Source of the DNA: Sphingomonas cremea
GTDB lineage: Bacteria > Pseudomonadota > Alphaproteobacteria > Sphingomonadales > Sphingomonadaceae
Direction of reading: 5' to 3'
Assembly (NCBI RefSeq): GCF_021502585.1
Contig: NZ_JAKFGM010000001.1
Coordinates: 248,001 to 312,000 of the forward strand
DNA: 64,000 nucleotides
The notes beneath the pieces were generated by a model that saw nothing but the letters and a program-made list of their open reading frames with translations, was not told the origin of the DNA and ran no database searches. Below, in pieces: positions 35,164-43,412 of the stretch. The translations under genes were made by a program, and so were the position numbers. Within the stretch, counting starts at the first letter, position 1. Every line of letters begins with the position of its first letter.

Positions 35164-35753
35164 CAGTTTCGTCCAAAGCCGCGGTTGCCGTTCTTGCAGG
35201 AGGCGAGGGGAGCCGTATCGGCGGCGGCAAGCCGTTGATCAGGCTGGGTGGCACCACGCTCGTCGAACAGGCGTTCGAGCTCGCCAACAGTTGGTCGAAT
35301 TTGGCTGTCGTCGTGTTGCGATCGAAAGATCAGATTGGAAGTCATCAACTCCCGTGGATCGCCGACGCGCCAGGCATCGCCGGACCGTTGGCCGGGCTCT
35401 ACGCGGGTCTAGCCTGGGCTCGAGAACAGGACATGGACCTCCTGATGACCATTCCATGCGACATGCCCTTCTTGCCCAAGGATCTTCCCGATCGGTTGCA
35501 AGAGCAGATTGGCGGTTTCGGCGCCGCAATTGCATCGAGCAGCGGCAACCTGCACCCGGTTTGCGGGCTCTGGCGAACAGCGGCCGTGGACTCGATTCCA
35601 GACTATTGCGCTTCGGGGCGGCGTTCACTTAGAGGCTTCGCCCAAAAGCTAGGCTTCGTCCATGTAGAGTGGCCCGCCAGTTCTCGCGACCCCTTCTTTA
35701 ACATCAATAGTCCGGCGGACCTTGTTGTCGCAGAGGAGATGCTCGGTCGCTAA
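35160..35753 (+). CDS. mobA: MobA, molybdenum cofactor guanylyltransferase
   Basis: Attaches GMP to molybdopterin to make the MGD form needed by NarG. 197 residues, with the nucleotide-binding signature LAGGEGSRIGGGKPL near residue 11 (the usual GxDK appears as GGGK) and the metal-binding block IPCDMPFLP near 98. The start is the ATG overlapping the TauE stop by four bases. It converges with moeA, with a four-base overlap of the stops. Confidence 0.92.
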   Translation: MTVSSKAAVAVLAGGEGSRIGGGKPLIRLGGTTLVEQAFELANSWSNLAVVVLRSKDQIGSHQLPWIADAPGIAGPLAGLYAGLAWAREQDMDLLMTIPCDMPFLPKDLPDRLQEQIGGFGAAIASSSGNLHPVCGLWRTAAVDSIPDYCASGRRSLRGFAQKLGFVHVEWPASSRDPFFNINSPADLVVAEEMLGR

Positions 35754-36937
35754 AAGTCGAGCACCCATACCGCCTCCCCAGTCTCGGCAGAGGGGGCGCC
35801 GGGCCGGCGTCTCACCAGCAAGTTCGCTTCAACCAATGTCTTCTGTGCGCTTGAATCCTGGCTCGCCGTCGGCTCGACGCTTTCGTGAACTGCTCGTGCG
35901 CGCACAAAGGTCTCGCGGTCTCCGCATGCGGGCAACGATGCCAGCAGGGGGGCCTTGCGCCAGCGGAGCGCCGATTGAGGGTCGAGTCCCGACAGGCCTG
36001 CAACCAACGGCGCTAGCAACAGCCTGGCAGTCACAAGTGCCGAAGTCGGGTTACCTGGCAGGCCCATCACCAGCTTGCCCTTGACCCGCCCAAGCCAGAC
36101 CGGCTTGCCCGGTTTGATCGCTACCTTGGAAAACAAGAGTTCGAGCCCCTGGTTTTCGAACATTGCCTTGGCGAAATCCTTTTCGCCGACCGATGCACCA
36201 CCCGTCACGACGATCAGGTCGGCCAGTTTAAGTGCGCGCGCCGCGGCCAATTCCATTGCCTTGAGATCATCGGGCAGGTGAATCCGTTCGTTGACCAAGG
36301 CTCCCCAGTCTTCCGCCAAGGCAGCCACTCCGAAGGACACGCTTTCGGGAATGGCGCCCGGCTTTCCCGCGGCGCTGCCCGGCGCCGCGAGTTCGTCGCC
36401 CGTGCCGAGGATCAATGCGGTGGGACGCCGCCGGACGACAACATCGGAGAGATCGGCGCCCGCAGCCGCAACAAGCTGGCGGTAGCCCAGGCGCGTTCCT
36501 GCTTCGACGAGTGAGTCGCCCTTCTGGAAGTCGGAACCGCGGACGCGGATGTGTTTCGCCGCGCCGGGATGCTCACCAATGATTGCCACGTCATCTTCGC
36601 GCCGCACAACCTCCTGGATGACAACACGATCGGCGCCCTTGGGAACAGGAGCGCCGGTAAAAATTCGGGCACAGGATCCAGGCGAAACACCGCCGCCGAA
36701 GCCTGAACCCGCAAAGGATTCGCCGATTACCCGCAGCCGTGCGGGCAACTGTCGGAGATCCTCCTCCCGCACCGCATAACCGTCCATCGCCGATACGTCT
36801 GAGGGCGGCGAATTGACGCGGGCGATGACTGGCTCGGCAAGCACGCGGCGATGTACTTCGCCGATGGGCACGCGCTCATTACCCAATGGCCGTGCTGCGT
36901 TACTGACGATTGCCGCGGCTTGGTCGAAGGAGATCAC
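35750..36937 (-). CDS. moeA: MoeA, molybdopterin molybdenumtransferase
   Basis: Inserts molybdate into adenylated molybdopterin. 395 residues with conserved MDGYAV near residue 51, [11 protein letters not shown] near 93, [13 protein letters not shown] near 177 and [10 protein letters not shown] near 250. The start is GTG 36937, overlapping the moaC stop by four bases. It is the last gene of the moaD-moaE-moaB-moaC-moeA operon, so its supply should follow the FNR-like box upstream of moaD. Confidence 0.94.
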   Translation of the reverse strand: MISFDQAAAIVSNAARPLGNERVPIGEVHRRVLAEPVIARVNSPPSDVSAMDGYAVREEDLRQLPARLRVIGESFAGSGFGGGVSPGSCARIFTGAPVPKGADRVVIQEVVRREDDVAIIGEHPGAAKHIRVRGSDFQKGDSLVEAGTRLGYRQLVAAAGADLSDVVVRRRPTALILGTGDELAAPGSAAGKPGAIPESVSFGVAALAEDWGALVNERIHLPDDLKAMELAAARALKLADLIVVTGGASVGEKDFAKAMFENQGLELLFSKVAIKPGKPVWLGRVKGKLVMGLPGNPTSALVTARLLLAPLVAGLSGLDPQSALRWRKAPLLASLPACGDRETFVRARAVHESVEPTASQDSSAQKTLVEANLLVRRRPGAPSAETGEAVWVLDF

Positions 36938-37410
36938 GCCGCAGACCAGCTTCCCGAGCGGCCACCCGACTTTTCGGTGACCCGTATGCGCTCGATCACC
37001 ATTGTCCGGTCGACCGCCTTCAGCATGTCGAAAAGGGTCAGGCAGGCGACGGACACGGCGGTCAGCGCTTCCATTTCAACGCCCGTCTGGGCGACAGTGC
37101 GGGCCTCAGCGGTCACCCGGAAGCCGGGCAGGGCATCATCGAGCTCGATCGTTACGTCGATTTTGGTGAGTGCAAGGGGATGACATAAAGGCACGAGGTC
37201 AGCAGTCTTCTTCGCTGCCATGACGCCCGCAAGCTCGGCCGTCTGCACCACCGAACCTTTGGGTGTCTGCCCTTTCCGCACCAACTCGAGAGTGGTGCCG
37301 TCGCAGCGCAGCTGCCCTTCCGCTCTCGCGATCCTCGCGGTCGATTCCTTTGAGCTGACGTCGACCATTCGGGCACGCCCAGCTTCGTCAAGATGCGTTA
37401 GGTCGCTCAT
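36934..37410 (-). CDS. moaC: MoaC, cyclic pyranopterin monophosphate synthase
   Basis: Works directly after MoaA to form cPMP. 158 residues; conserved [14 protein letters not shown] near residue 15, [14 protein letters not shown] near 74 and [20 protein letters not shown] near 110. It overlaps moaB by four bases at its start and moeA at its end. Family length is 155-165, so it is complete. Confidence 0.95.
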   Translation of the reverse strand: MSDLTHLDEAGRARMVDVSSKESTARIARAEGQLRCDGTTLELVRKGQTPKGSVVQTAELAGVMAAKKTADLVPLCHPLALTKIDVTIELDDALPGFRVTAEARTVAQTGVEMEALTAVSVACLTLFDMLKAVDRTMVIERIRVTEKSGGRSGSWSAA

Positions 37411-37943
37411 GCGCAGACTTGCCTCAGGCGGGGAACCTGGCCGGCAAGCGAGCAGGGCCGGTACCGGCTATCGAGTTCGAGCGCGAGCACGAGATCCCAA
37501 CCGTCGCGGCAAGCACCGGTCGAGCCTGGCAGGCAGAAAATGAAGGTATCGTCGACCTGGCCCGCAAATGCGCGTGATTGAAGCGTGGAAACGCCGACGG
37601 TTCCGAGGCTTGCCTGATGAAAAACGACGGAAAACCCATCCATTTCGCGGCGGAAGAGCGGTTTCACTGCTTCTGGTGTCACATCCCGCGGAGTAAAACC
37701 CGTACCGCCGGTCGAGATGATCAGGTCGATGCCTTCGTCGTCCACCCAGTTTCGGACCTTTGTGCGAATTGCCTCAATGTCGTCCGGCACAATCGCCTTG
37801 GCTGAAAGATCATGGCCGGCTGCCTGCAGCCGGCTCACCAGCAGGGCCCCGGACGTGTCGGTTTCCTCCGTGCGCGTGTCGGAAATGGTCAGAATGGCAA
37901 TCCGCAAGGGGTGGAATGCCAGGCTCTTGTCAATTCCCGCCAT
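37407..37943 (-). CDS. moaB: MoaB/Mog-type molybdopterin adenylyltransferase
   Basis: Adenylates molybdopterin before molybdenum insertion. 178 residues with [16 protein letters not shown] near residue 16 and the signature [17 protein letters not shown] near 75, matching MoaB. No separate mog is in the window, so this protein probably performs the activating step in this organism. It is coupled to moaC, and moaE lies directly upstream without any gap. Confidence 0.92.
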   Translation of the reverse strand: MAGIDKSLAFHPLRIAILTISDTRTEETDTSGALLVSRLQAAGHDLSAKAIVPDDIEAIRTKVRNWVDDEGIDLIISTGGTGFTPRDVTPEAVKPLFRREMDGFSVVFHQASLGTVGVSTLQSRAFAGQVDDTFIFCLPGSTGACRDGWDLVLALELDSRYRPCSLAGQVPRLRQVCA

Positions 37944-38405
37944 TCACTTGCTCCAGCGCGCCCGGTCAACCTGGTCGGTGATGGTTGGCTCAATCCAGCG
38001 CGAACCGTCAACCGCATCCTCCCTCTTCCAGAGGACAGCCTCGGTTTTCAGTCGATCCATGGCATATTCCGCGGCTTCGAATGCAGCGCGGCGATGAAGG
38101 GCCGCCGTGGCGACGAAAACGATCGCTTCGCCCGGCGACACATTGCCGCAGCGATGAACAACGCTGATTGCGGAAACGTCGAACCGTCGCCCGGCATCCA
38201 CGGCAATCTCGTTAAGAGACGCTTCCGTTAGTCGCGGATGATGGTCGAGAAAGAGGCCCGTGACCTTTCCGCCGGCAGCAGATTGTGGCCGTGCGACCCC
38301 GACAAAAGTTACAATGGCACCCTCATCGACAAGGGTCGATTGAAATGTCGCATATTCGCCATTCGGGTCGAAGCGTTCAGTTGCGAGGCGCGTCTTGCAC
38401 TGCAT
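37944..38405 (-). CDS. moaE: MoaE, molybdopterin synthase large subunit
   Basis: Transfers two sulfurs from MoaD thiocarboxylate onto cPMP. 153 residues; GAIVTFVGVARPQ near residue 29, LFLDHHPRLTEASLNEI near 51, the catalytic-side block VVHRCGNVSPGEAIV near 80 and LKTEAVLWKRE near 118 are family features. ATG 38405 begins one base after the moaD stop; the open frame upstream overlaps moaD and is not used. Confidence 0.93.
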   Translation of the reverse strand: MQCKTRLATERFDPNGEYATFQSTLVDEGAIVTFVGVARPQSAAGGKVTGLFLDHHPRLTEASLNEIAVDAGRRFDVSAISVVHRCGNVSPGEAIVFVATAALHRRAAFEAAEYAMDRLKTEAVLWKREDAVDGSRWIEPTITDQVDRARWSK

Positions 38406-38406
38406 T

Positions 38407-38649
38407 CTAGCCCCCCGACAGCGGCGGGAAAAATTCGATCGTCTCTGTACCGAGCAGCTTATGGTCTTCACTGACCATCGTGTCCGCGATGCAAGCTCGC
38501 GAACGTTGGCGAAGATCGGTCGACGCATCCGGATACGTCTGGACGAGGACTTCCCGAAGCTTCAGCACAGTGTCCGTCCCCGCGGGGGGATCCACGTCGA
38601 TCTCCGCTCCCAGCATCTCGCCGAGCCTTCCGTAGAACCTGACCTTCAA
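38407..38649 (-). CDS. moaD: MoaD, molybdopterin synthase sulfur carrier
   Basis: Ubiquitin-like sulfur carrier of 80 residues ending in the essential GG (FFPPLSGG). It starts at TTG 38649; AAGGAGG eight bases upstream supports this, whereas a nearby ATG in another frame meets a stop after three codons. First gene of the moaD-E-B-C-moeA operon, with an FNR-like box about 50 bases upstream. No sulfurylase gene (moeB-like) is nearby. Confidence 0.92.
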   Translation of the reverse strand: MKVRFYGRLGEMLGAEIDVDPPAGTDTVLKLREVLVQTYPDASTDLRQRSRACIADTMVSEDHKLLGTETIEFFPPLSGG

Positions 38650-38699
38650 GCAACCATCCTCCTTGAGGTCACAGCTACCGAGCCGCCGTATGGGTTCCG

Positions 38700-38713
38700 A
38701 TGATCCACATCAA
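38700..38713. promoter_or_regulatory. FNR-like box upstream of moaD operon
   Basis: ATGAT-CCAC-ATCAA, nine of ten matches to the consensus. At -41.5 it predicts a transcript start near 38665 on the minus strand, about 16 bases before the moaD TTG and just upstream of its Shine-Dalgarno. Confidence 0.72.
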
Positions 38714-38788
38714 TGAATGACCAGGGACATGCGCAATAGGCTTCAACGGTCGAACTGCTTCCAGTGCAGGTGCATATTCAGCTTGCTG

Positions 38789-38813
38789 ATTTTGGGTCCA
38801 ATGTGGACCAAAT
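38789..38813. promoter_or_regulatory. Imperfect palindrome upstream of moaD
   Basis: ATTTTGGGTCCA-ATG-TGGACCAAAT, arms complementary except for one extra base pair on the left. No T-run follows on either strand, so it is more operator-like than terminator-like. It lies in the 278-base gap between moaD and the end of the molybdoenzyme gene, about 140 bases upstream of moaD. The rest of that gap shows no gene. Confidence 0.4.
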
Positions 38814-38927
38814 GTCATGAGAAGTCATTCGCCTCGAACTTGCCTGCAGCTTCGAATTTTCTCGGGATTCATTCAGTCGGTCCGGGTGAGTCGACGTCGC
38901 AAATCTCACCGGCTCAGAGATCGTCAC

Positions 38928-39695
38928 CTAGATGCCCGCATACCATTGGTAGCCGGAGCGATCTTCCCACATTCCCCCCTTGCCGCCGAACAGATCGTCG
39001 AGACGCGCGCGCGCTTCGATCCGCATCACGAACTTGGCGTGCTTGTAGCCGAGCTGTCGCTCGACTCGCAGGCGTACGGGAGCTCCGTTCATCACCGGCA
39101 GCGGCCGGCCATTGAGGCGATGGGCAAGAATGGTTTGCGGATGATACGCATCATTGAGGTCAATCGATTCGTAATAAGGCCGTCCGCCTTCTTCATCGGC
39201 ACAATAGAAGACGATGTACCGCGCCTGGTCGCTTAGTTGGGCCGCGCGCAGCAGATGGCTGAGCTGCGGGCCCGTCCACTGGCCAATCGCGCTCCATCCT
39301 TCGACGCAATCGTGGCGCGTGATCTGGGTCCGCTGGGGGAGCGAACGTATCGCATCGAGCGACAGGTCGAGCGTCCTTCGAACAAGCCCATCGACCCGCA
39401 ACCGCCATTTGGCGAAGCCGCTAGCCAGGTGCCGCTGATACTGCGGTGATTGCGGCATTGTCGCTCCGTTAGGGCGAAAGAGCGGTGATACCTGACTGGC
39501 GTCGAATTCGGTCGCCAGCGCCTTGCCCCCGATCAAGCGGTGCGCCCGGTAACTGGCATCCTCGCCCAGTGACAGGAACGACCGCATTGTCGGCGACGCG
39601 TTGACCCGATCGCAACCGGCCAAAAGTCCAGCGCCGCTTGCCCCGATGGTGGCGATTAAGCGACGGCGCGTGTGATCAGGCGGCAGGTCCGGCAT
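38928..39695 (-). CDS. Molybdopterin-dependent oxidoreductase (sulfite-oxidase/MsrP fold), Tat-exported
   Basis: 255-residue periplasmic molybdoenzyme of the sulfite oxidase superfamily. The Tat signal TRRRLIATIGASG spans residues 9-21 and is followed by LLAGC at 24-28, so it may become a lipoprotein. The molybdenum-ligating Cys is in RHDCVEGWS near residue 131. C-terminal blocks YESIDLNDAYHPQTILAH and GAPVRLRVERQLGYKHAKFV fit MsrP/YedY-like enzymes. ATG 39695 has GAGGAG seven bases upstream. It overlaps the cytochrome b gene by 20 bases; that cytochrome is the probable electron donor. The substrate (methionine sulfoxide, other S- or N-oxides) is not shown. Confidence 0.87.
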   Translation of the reverse strand: MPDLPPDHTRRRLIATIGASGAGLLAGCDRVNASPTMRSFLSLGEDASYRAHRLIGGKALATEFDASQVSPLFRPNGATMPQSPQYQRHLASGFAKWRLRVDGLVRRTLDLSLDAIRSLPQRTQITRHDCVEGWSAIGQWTGPQLSHLLRAAQLSDQARYIVFYCADEEGGRPYYESIDLNDAYHPQTILAHRLNGRPLPVMNGAPVRLRVERQLGYKHAKFVMRIEARARLDDLFGGKGGMWEDRSGYQWYAGI

Positions 39696-40581
39696 CGTCG
39701 CTCTCCTCAATCACGGGCCGGTCGGGCTTGATTGCATAGCGGCCAGTGATCATCGATCGTACCTCGTTGATCGGGCCGGCGAGAATGACCATCACAACAT
39801 GGACGAGGAAGAATCCCAATAGCGCCCACATGACAATGAAGTGGATCGATCGCGCCGACGCCCGCCCACCGAATAACTCGACGAGGCCGCCTGCAAATGC
39901 GTCGATCCCCGGCGACATCGACAATCCTGTCAGCACCATCACCGGCAATAGGATTAGAAGGACCAGCCCGTACGACATCTTCTGCAAGATATTGTAGCGG
40001 GTGGCGGCCTCCCCGGTAGGAAAGCGTAGTCGGGCATGGTCCTTGATGTCGCGCCAAAGGTGCGACGTCTTCAACTCATTCGATGTTGGTGCGATCTCAT
40101 CCTGGATGTGACGATTCCACAAGCTTGTCAGCAAATAGGCGAATAGCCCGATCGCAAGCACCCAGGCGAAGAACAAGTGCCATAACCGAGCGTCCGCGAG
40201 ACTGTAGTTCGACGGAATCGTCGCCCAGCCAGGAAAAGCCCGGGAGTTGATGGCACCGTTGCTGTCACGCCAGTTGCCAAGCACCCCGGTCGTCTCGACA
40301 GTCACCGATCCGATCCGCAGATGGCCTTTGTGGTCCTTTCCGCTAATCTCAAGCCAGGAATGATCGAAATTGGCCCCATATTGCCCCCAATAGAGCCGCG
40401 GATGGGCGTTGAAAATCATCAGTCCGCTCATCACCATGATGAAAAAGGCGACGACATTTACCCAGTGCCAGAGTCGAGTGGAGATCCGATGACGGAAAAC
40501 GACATGACTCTTGGCGGAAAGGTGTTCAGGTCCACCAATCGTCGCAGTCAAGTTCGATTCCTCGCCATCAAGCGCGGCCAT
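39676..40581 (-). CDS. Membrane cytochrome b (b561/hydrogenase-type) partner of the molybdoenzyme
   Basis: 301-residue membrane protein with four main hydrophobic helices. Candidate heme ligands are His in STRLWHWVN near residue 38, ARLWHLFFAW near 130, SIHFIVMWALL near 242 and LVHVVMV near 254. A long periplasmic loop separates the first two helices. ATG 40581 has AAGGA upstream. It is cotranscribed with and overlaps the downstream molybdoenzyme, which fits quinol oxidation feeding a periplasmic reductase. It may replace MsrQ. Confidence 0.85.
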   Translation of the reverse strand: MAALDGEESNLTATIGGPEHLSAKSHVVFRHRISTRLWHWVNVVAFFIMVMSGLMIFNAHPRLYWGQYGANFDHSWLEISGKDHKGHLRIGSVTVETTGVLGNWRDSNGAINSRAFPGWATIPSNYSLADARLWHLFFAWVLAIGLFAYLLTSLWNRHIQDEIAPTSNELKTSHLWRDIKDHARLRFPTGEAATRYNILQKMSYGLVLLILLPVMVLTGLSMSPGIDAFAGGLVELFGGRASARSIHFIVMWALLGFFLVHVVMVILAGPINEVRSMITGRYAIKPDRPVIEESDDAGPAA

Positions 40582-40595
40582 CGTCGATTCCTTCT

Positions 40596-40614
40596 GCCCG
40601 CGATTACTGCGGGC
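40596..40614. promoter_or_regulatory. Hairpin just upstream of the cytochrome b ribosome-binding site
   Basis: GCCCGC-GATTACT-GCGGGC, a six-pair GC-rich stem 15 bases upstream of the start codon and directly before AAGGA on the transcript. It could modulate translation or stabilise the mRNA 5' end. The rest of the 221-base gap 40582-40802 shows no gene. Confidence 0.35.
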
Positions 40615-40802
40615 GGACGCGCGATAGGGTTATCTCGGCTTTTACCGTTGTGGAAGCATTGATTGCCGACCAACGTAATCGAAACGATCACGCCGCCTAC
40701 ACCGTACCCACCACACTTCTGCCAATCCGAGCGCATCTCAGGAGCGTCATATTCGTCGAGGCTGCGCTCGGGGGATCTCGGGCTGCGTAATCATGTCGGA
40801 TC

Positions 40803-41420
40803 CTACTGGCTCAGCGTCGCGCGAAGCCTTTTATTTTCGGCTTCAAGCTCTGCCAAGCGTTCAGTGAGCCTCGCACTCGCCGCGGCGATTTCCGCTTCCG
40901 TTAAGCGTGGCGTGATGTGTTGTGGGCAGTTCCAGTCAAACGCCTCGAGACGAAGCACAAAGGCCCGCTCGACCAATCCCCGATAATCTGGAAGTGCGAT
41001 CTGCGCTGCGAGAATGGGGTCGGCAACAAGGTCGCGCGCTTCAATCCGGGCGTAGAGCTTCAGTCGCCGGCGCCGTGGATAGTCCATAAGAATCAGCGCG
41101 ACGCGATTCTCGACGGAGACGTTGCCCAGGCTGATATATTGGCGATTGCCGCGGAAATCGGGGAAGGCGAGCGTTGTCTCGTCGATCAACTTGAGGAATC
41201 CCGGCGGGCCGCCACGATGCTGGACATATGGCCAGCCACTCTCGGACACGCTCGCCATATAAAAGCTATCGCGCGCCGCGATGAACGCGGCCTCGGTTTC
41301 GCTGAAGCGGTTCGAAGATCGCTTGGCCACAACCTTGTCGTAGAGCCCAGCACTTCCGTTCGCAGCCTGCGCGGCGAGAACGCTCGGTGTCGTCGCGATG
41401 TCGAGAAAGCCGTTGGACAT
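40803..41420 (-). CDS. Pyridoxamine 5'-phosphate oxidase-family protein
   Basis: 205-residue split-barrel flavoprotein-like protein. Conserved stretches are FIAARDSFYMASVSESGWPYVQHRGG near residue 45 (part only cited here as AARDSFYMASV), FPDFRGNRQYISLGN and RVALILMDYPRRRRLKLYA. The C-terminal 35 residues form a likely coiled coil (LTERLAELEAENKRL). The start is ATG 41420 with GGGGA eight bases upstream rather than ATG 41426. It follows the AhpD-like gene by 54 bases on the same strand, so the pair is probably controlled together by the divergent LysR protein. Substrate unknown. Confidence 0.82.
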   Translation of the reverse strand: MSNGFLDIATTPSVLAAQAANGSAGLYDKVVAKRSSNRFSETEAAFIAARDSFYMASVSESGWPYVQHRGGPPGFLKLIDETTLAFPDFRGNRQYISLGNVSVENRVALILMDYPRRRRLKLYARIEARDLVADPILAAQIALPDYRGLVERAFVLRLEAFDWNCPQHITPRLTEAEIAAASARLTERLAELEAENKRLRATLSQ

Positions 41421-41474
41421 AGTCATCTTCCCCAAAGGATGGGGCCGTCGGCGGGGGCGCCGACGGCAGGAGCA

Positions 41475-42020
41475 TCATGCGGCTTGCGAGGCCAAGACAA
41501 CCGGAAAGTCGATGTCGGTTTCAGCGACATTGTTGATGTAGTTGGTGAGCACGTTCAGCGCAACATTCGCAACGATCTCAATCACCTGGGCTTCGCTGTA
41601 GCCGGCCAGCCGGACTTCGGCGATGTCGGCGCCGCCGACGTGGCCGCGGGCATCAAGCACTTTCCGAGCGAAGGTTACCGCGGCATCAGCCTTGGCGTCG
41701 CCCGAATGGCCGCCGCGATTGAGCGCGATCTCGGCTTCATCGATCTTGGCGAGGTTGAGGCCCAGATATGTGTGAGCCGACAGGCAATAATCACATCCGT
41801 TGGCCTGAGCGATCGCCAGCGCGATCCGCTCTCGAGTCTTGGCATCGAGCGTGCGGCCGAGCGCGCTATTGAGGCCGAGATACCCTTCGAGCGCGGCGGG
41901 GCTGGTCCCCACGAGGCGGAAGAGATTGGGAACGATGCCGAGCTGCTTTTCTACTGCATCGAGCAAAGGCTGTGACTTGGCGGGAGCATTTTCACGAGTG
42001 GGGATGGCGATGCGGGACAT
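41475..42020 (-). CDS. AhpD-like carboxymuconolactone decarboxylase-family peroxidase-related protein
   Basis: 181-residue all-helical protein with the redox-active C-x2-C-x3-H motif CDYCLSAH near residue 78, typical of AhpD-like alkylhydroperoxidases. LFRLVGTSPAALEGYLGLN precedes it and NVALNVLTNYINNVAETDIDFP follows; the family block matches peroxidase-related enzymes. ATG 42020 has GGAGAG upstream. It is divergent from the LysR gene at 42137, across a 116-base AT-richer gap that should contain the regulator's operator. Confidence 0.88.
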   Translation of the reverse strand: MSRIAIPTRENAPAKSQPLLDAVEKQLGIVPNLFRLVGTSPAALEGYLGLNSALGRTLDAKTRERIALAIAQANGCDYCLSAHTYLGLNLAKIDEAEIALNRGGHSGDAKADAAVTFARKVLDARGHVGGADIAEVRLAGYSEAQVIEIVANVALNVLTNYINNVAETDIDFPVVLASQAA

Positions 42021-42136
42021 AGGGTCTCTCCTGCGCAGGCCGCTGGATGCTGCCCGCTCCATCAGAGATGCCACTTGTCCATTTCTGTGATAATCCAGTA
42101 ACTATACACTTCACTATTGCGGAAATCGGGATAATC

Positions 42137-43054
42137 GTGGACCGACTGGATATGCTTCGGACCTTCGTGGCGGTTGCGGACCACGCAAGCTTCGCTGAGG
42201 CAGCTCGGCGGTTGCGGATCTCGCCGACCGCTACAAGTCGTGCGGTCGCCGCGCTGGAAGCCTCGCTGGGCACCATGCTGGTTCGTAGAACAACTCGTTC
42301 AGTCCGGATGACCGCCGAGGGAGCAGCCTATCTAGAACGTTGCCGCGCGGCGCTCGCCGATCTCGACGAAGCAGCGCTTACCTTACGCGGCGAAGCCGCG
42401 ACGCCGGGCGGAACCCTGGTCGTCACCGCGCCGGTTACGTTCGGGCGGCTCCATATCGTCCCGATCGTGACGGCCTTGTTGCGTGCTCACAGCACACTCA
42501 GGGTCGAGCTGACTTTGGTCGATCGGGTGGTCCGGCTGGTTGATGAAGGGATCGACGTCGCGGTTCGCATTGGCGACTTATCGGATAGTGCCCTGTACGC
42601 GCTCAAAGTTGCTGAGGTACGCCGTGTCCTGGTCGCCAGCCCGGTCTATCTCAAATTGCACCCAGGGCCTGCCAATGTTGCAGGACTGCATGACCATTCG
42701 CTTATCTCGTTCAACGAGCTCGATCGCGCTCGGGAATGGCGGTTCGGTCCAAGCGGCAAGCCGGCGATACGGGTCGAGCCGCGGCTTACCGTAAATGCCG
42801 CCGATGCGGCCATTTCGGCGGCCGTCGACGGCCTTGGGATAGCGCATGTGCTTTCGTACCAGGCTCTCGACGCGATTTCCTCAGGGCAACTCGTGACGTT
42901 GCTCGACGACTTCGCGCCCCCTGCAATTCCTGTCCACCTGGTCTATCAGGCCAATCGTCGAACCTCGGTTAACGTCCGCGCCTTTAATGACGCTGCGCGC
43001 CTTCATTTTGGCCGGCTGGACCTAACCGGAGGGTCAGTTGTCGCTTCGGGCTAG
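42137..43054 (+). CDS. LysR-family transcriptional regulator
   Basis: 305 residues: N-terminal winged helix with the turn-helix region FAEAARRLRISPTATSRAVAAL near residue 20 (partly quoted), and a periplasmic-binding-like effector domain. The start is GTG 42137, with GGGA five bases upstream; the frame is open further to 42047 but would overlap the divergent promoter. It likely controls the AhpD-like/PNPOx-like pair on the other strand in response to an oxidised or electrophilic effector; this is a positional inference. Confidence 0.88.
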   Translation: MDRLDMLRTFVAVADHASFAEAARRLRISPTATSRAVAALEASLGTMLVRRTTRSVRMTAEGAAYLERCRAALADLDEAALTLRGEAATPGGTLVVTAPVTFGRLHIVPIVTALLRAHSTLRVELTLVDRVVRLVDEGIDVAVRIGDLSDSALYALKVAEVRRVLVASPVYLKLHPGPANVAGLHDHSLISFNELDRAREWRFGPSGKPAIRVEPRLTVNAADAAISAAVDGLGIAHVLSYQALDAISSGQLVTLLDDFAPPAIPVHLVYQANRRTSVNVRAFNDAARLHFGRLDLTGGSVVASG

Positions 43055-43139
43055 TCTGCGGAACACGCAAAGCATTGTAGCGCGCCGTGATCGCGGCGGC
43101 AGCGAGCCAGAAATGAAGTGCCCAGTTTTTGCGGGAGAA

Positions 43140-43216
43140 TGGCGCACCCAAGAGGATTCGAACCTCTGGCCTCTGCCTTCGGAGGGCAGCGCTCTATCCA
43201 GCTGAGCTATGGGTGC
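43140..43216 (-). tRNA. tRNA-Arg(CCG)
   Basis: Full cloverleaf on the minus strand. The acceptor stem is GCACCCA/TGGGTGC with discriminator G and encoded CCA at 43142-43140. The D arm is AGCTCAGCTGGATAGAGC, the anticodon stem is CTGCC/GGCAG around loop CTCCGAA giving anticodon CCG, and the T arm is AGAGGTTCGAATCCTCT. It occupies the gap between the LysR gene and the AlgI-like gene. Upstream of it, 43251-43278 holds an inverted repeat GCAAGCGG-12-CCGCTTGC; the rest of 43217-43412 shows no gene. Confidence 0.97.
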
Positions 43217-43412
43217 GTTGCCGTCCGTCTAGCGGCGAGCGGCGGCTCGGGCAAGCGGGGCTGCGGCTGGCCGCTTGCACCATCGGCTTAAGGAGGGCAG
43301 TCAGGCGCTGGGGCGTTAATTTGGCATTATCCGATTCGCCCCTTGTGCGTGCACCGTTGCGGGGGAGCAGGGGCATGGCCAGAGACAGGCGCGCGGCAGG
43401 GCGCGGCGGCGC

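Noticed and set aside
40663-40802. FNR-like site upstream of the cytochrome b gene (TTGATTGCCGACCAA region)
   Set aside because: Only the left half-site matches; the right half agrees at two of five positions.
43251-43278. Inverted repeat GCAAGCGG-12-CCGCTTGC between the tRNA and the AlgI-like gene
   Set aside because: Stem of eight with a 12-base loop and no T-run; may be chance in GC-rich DNA, noted only in the tRNA entry.
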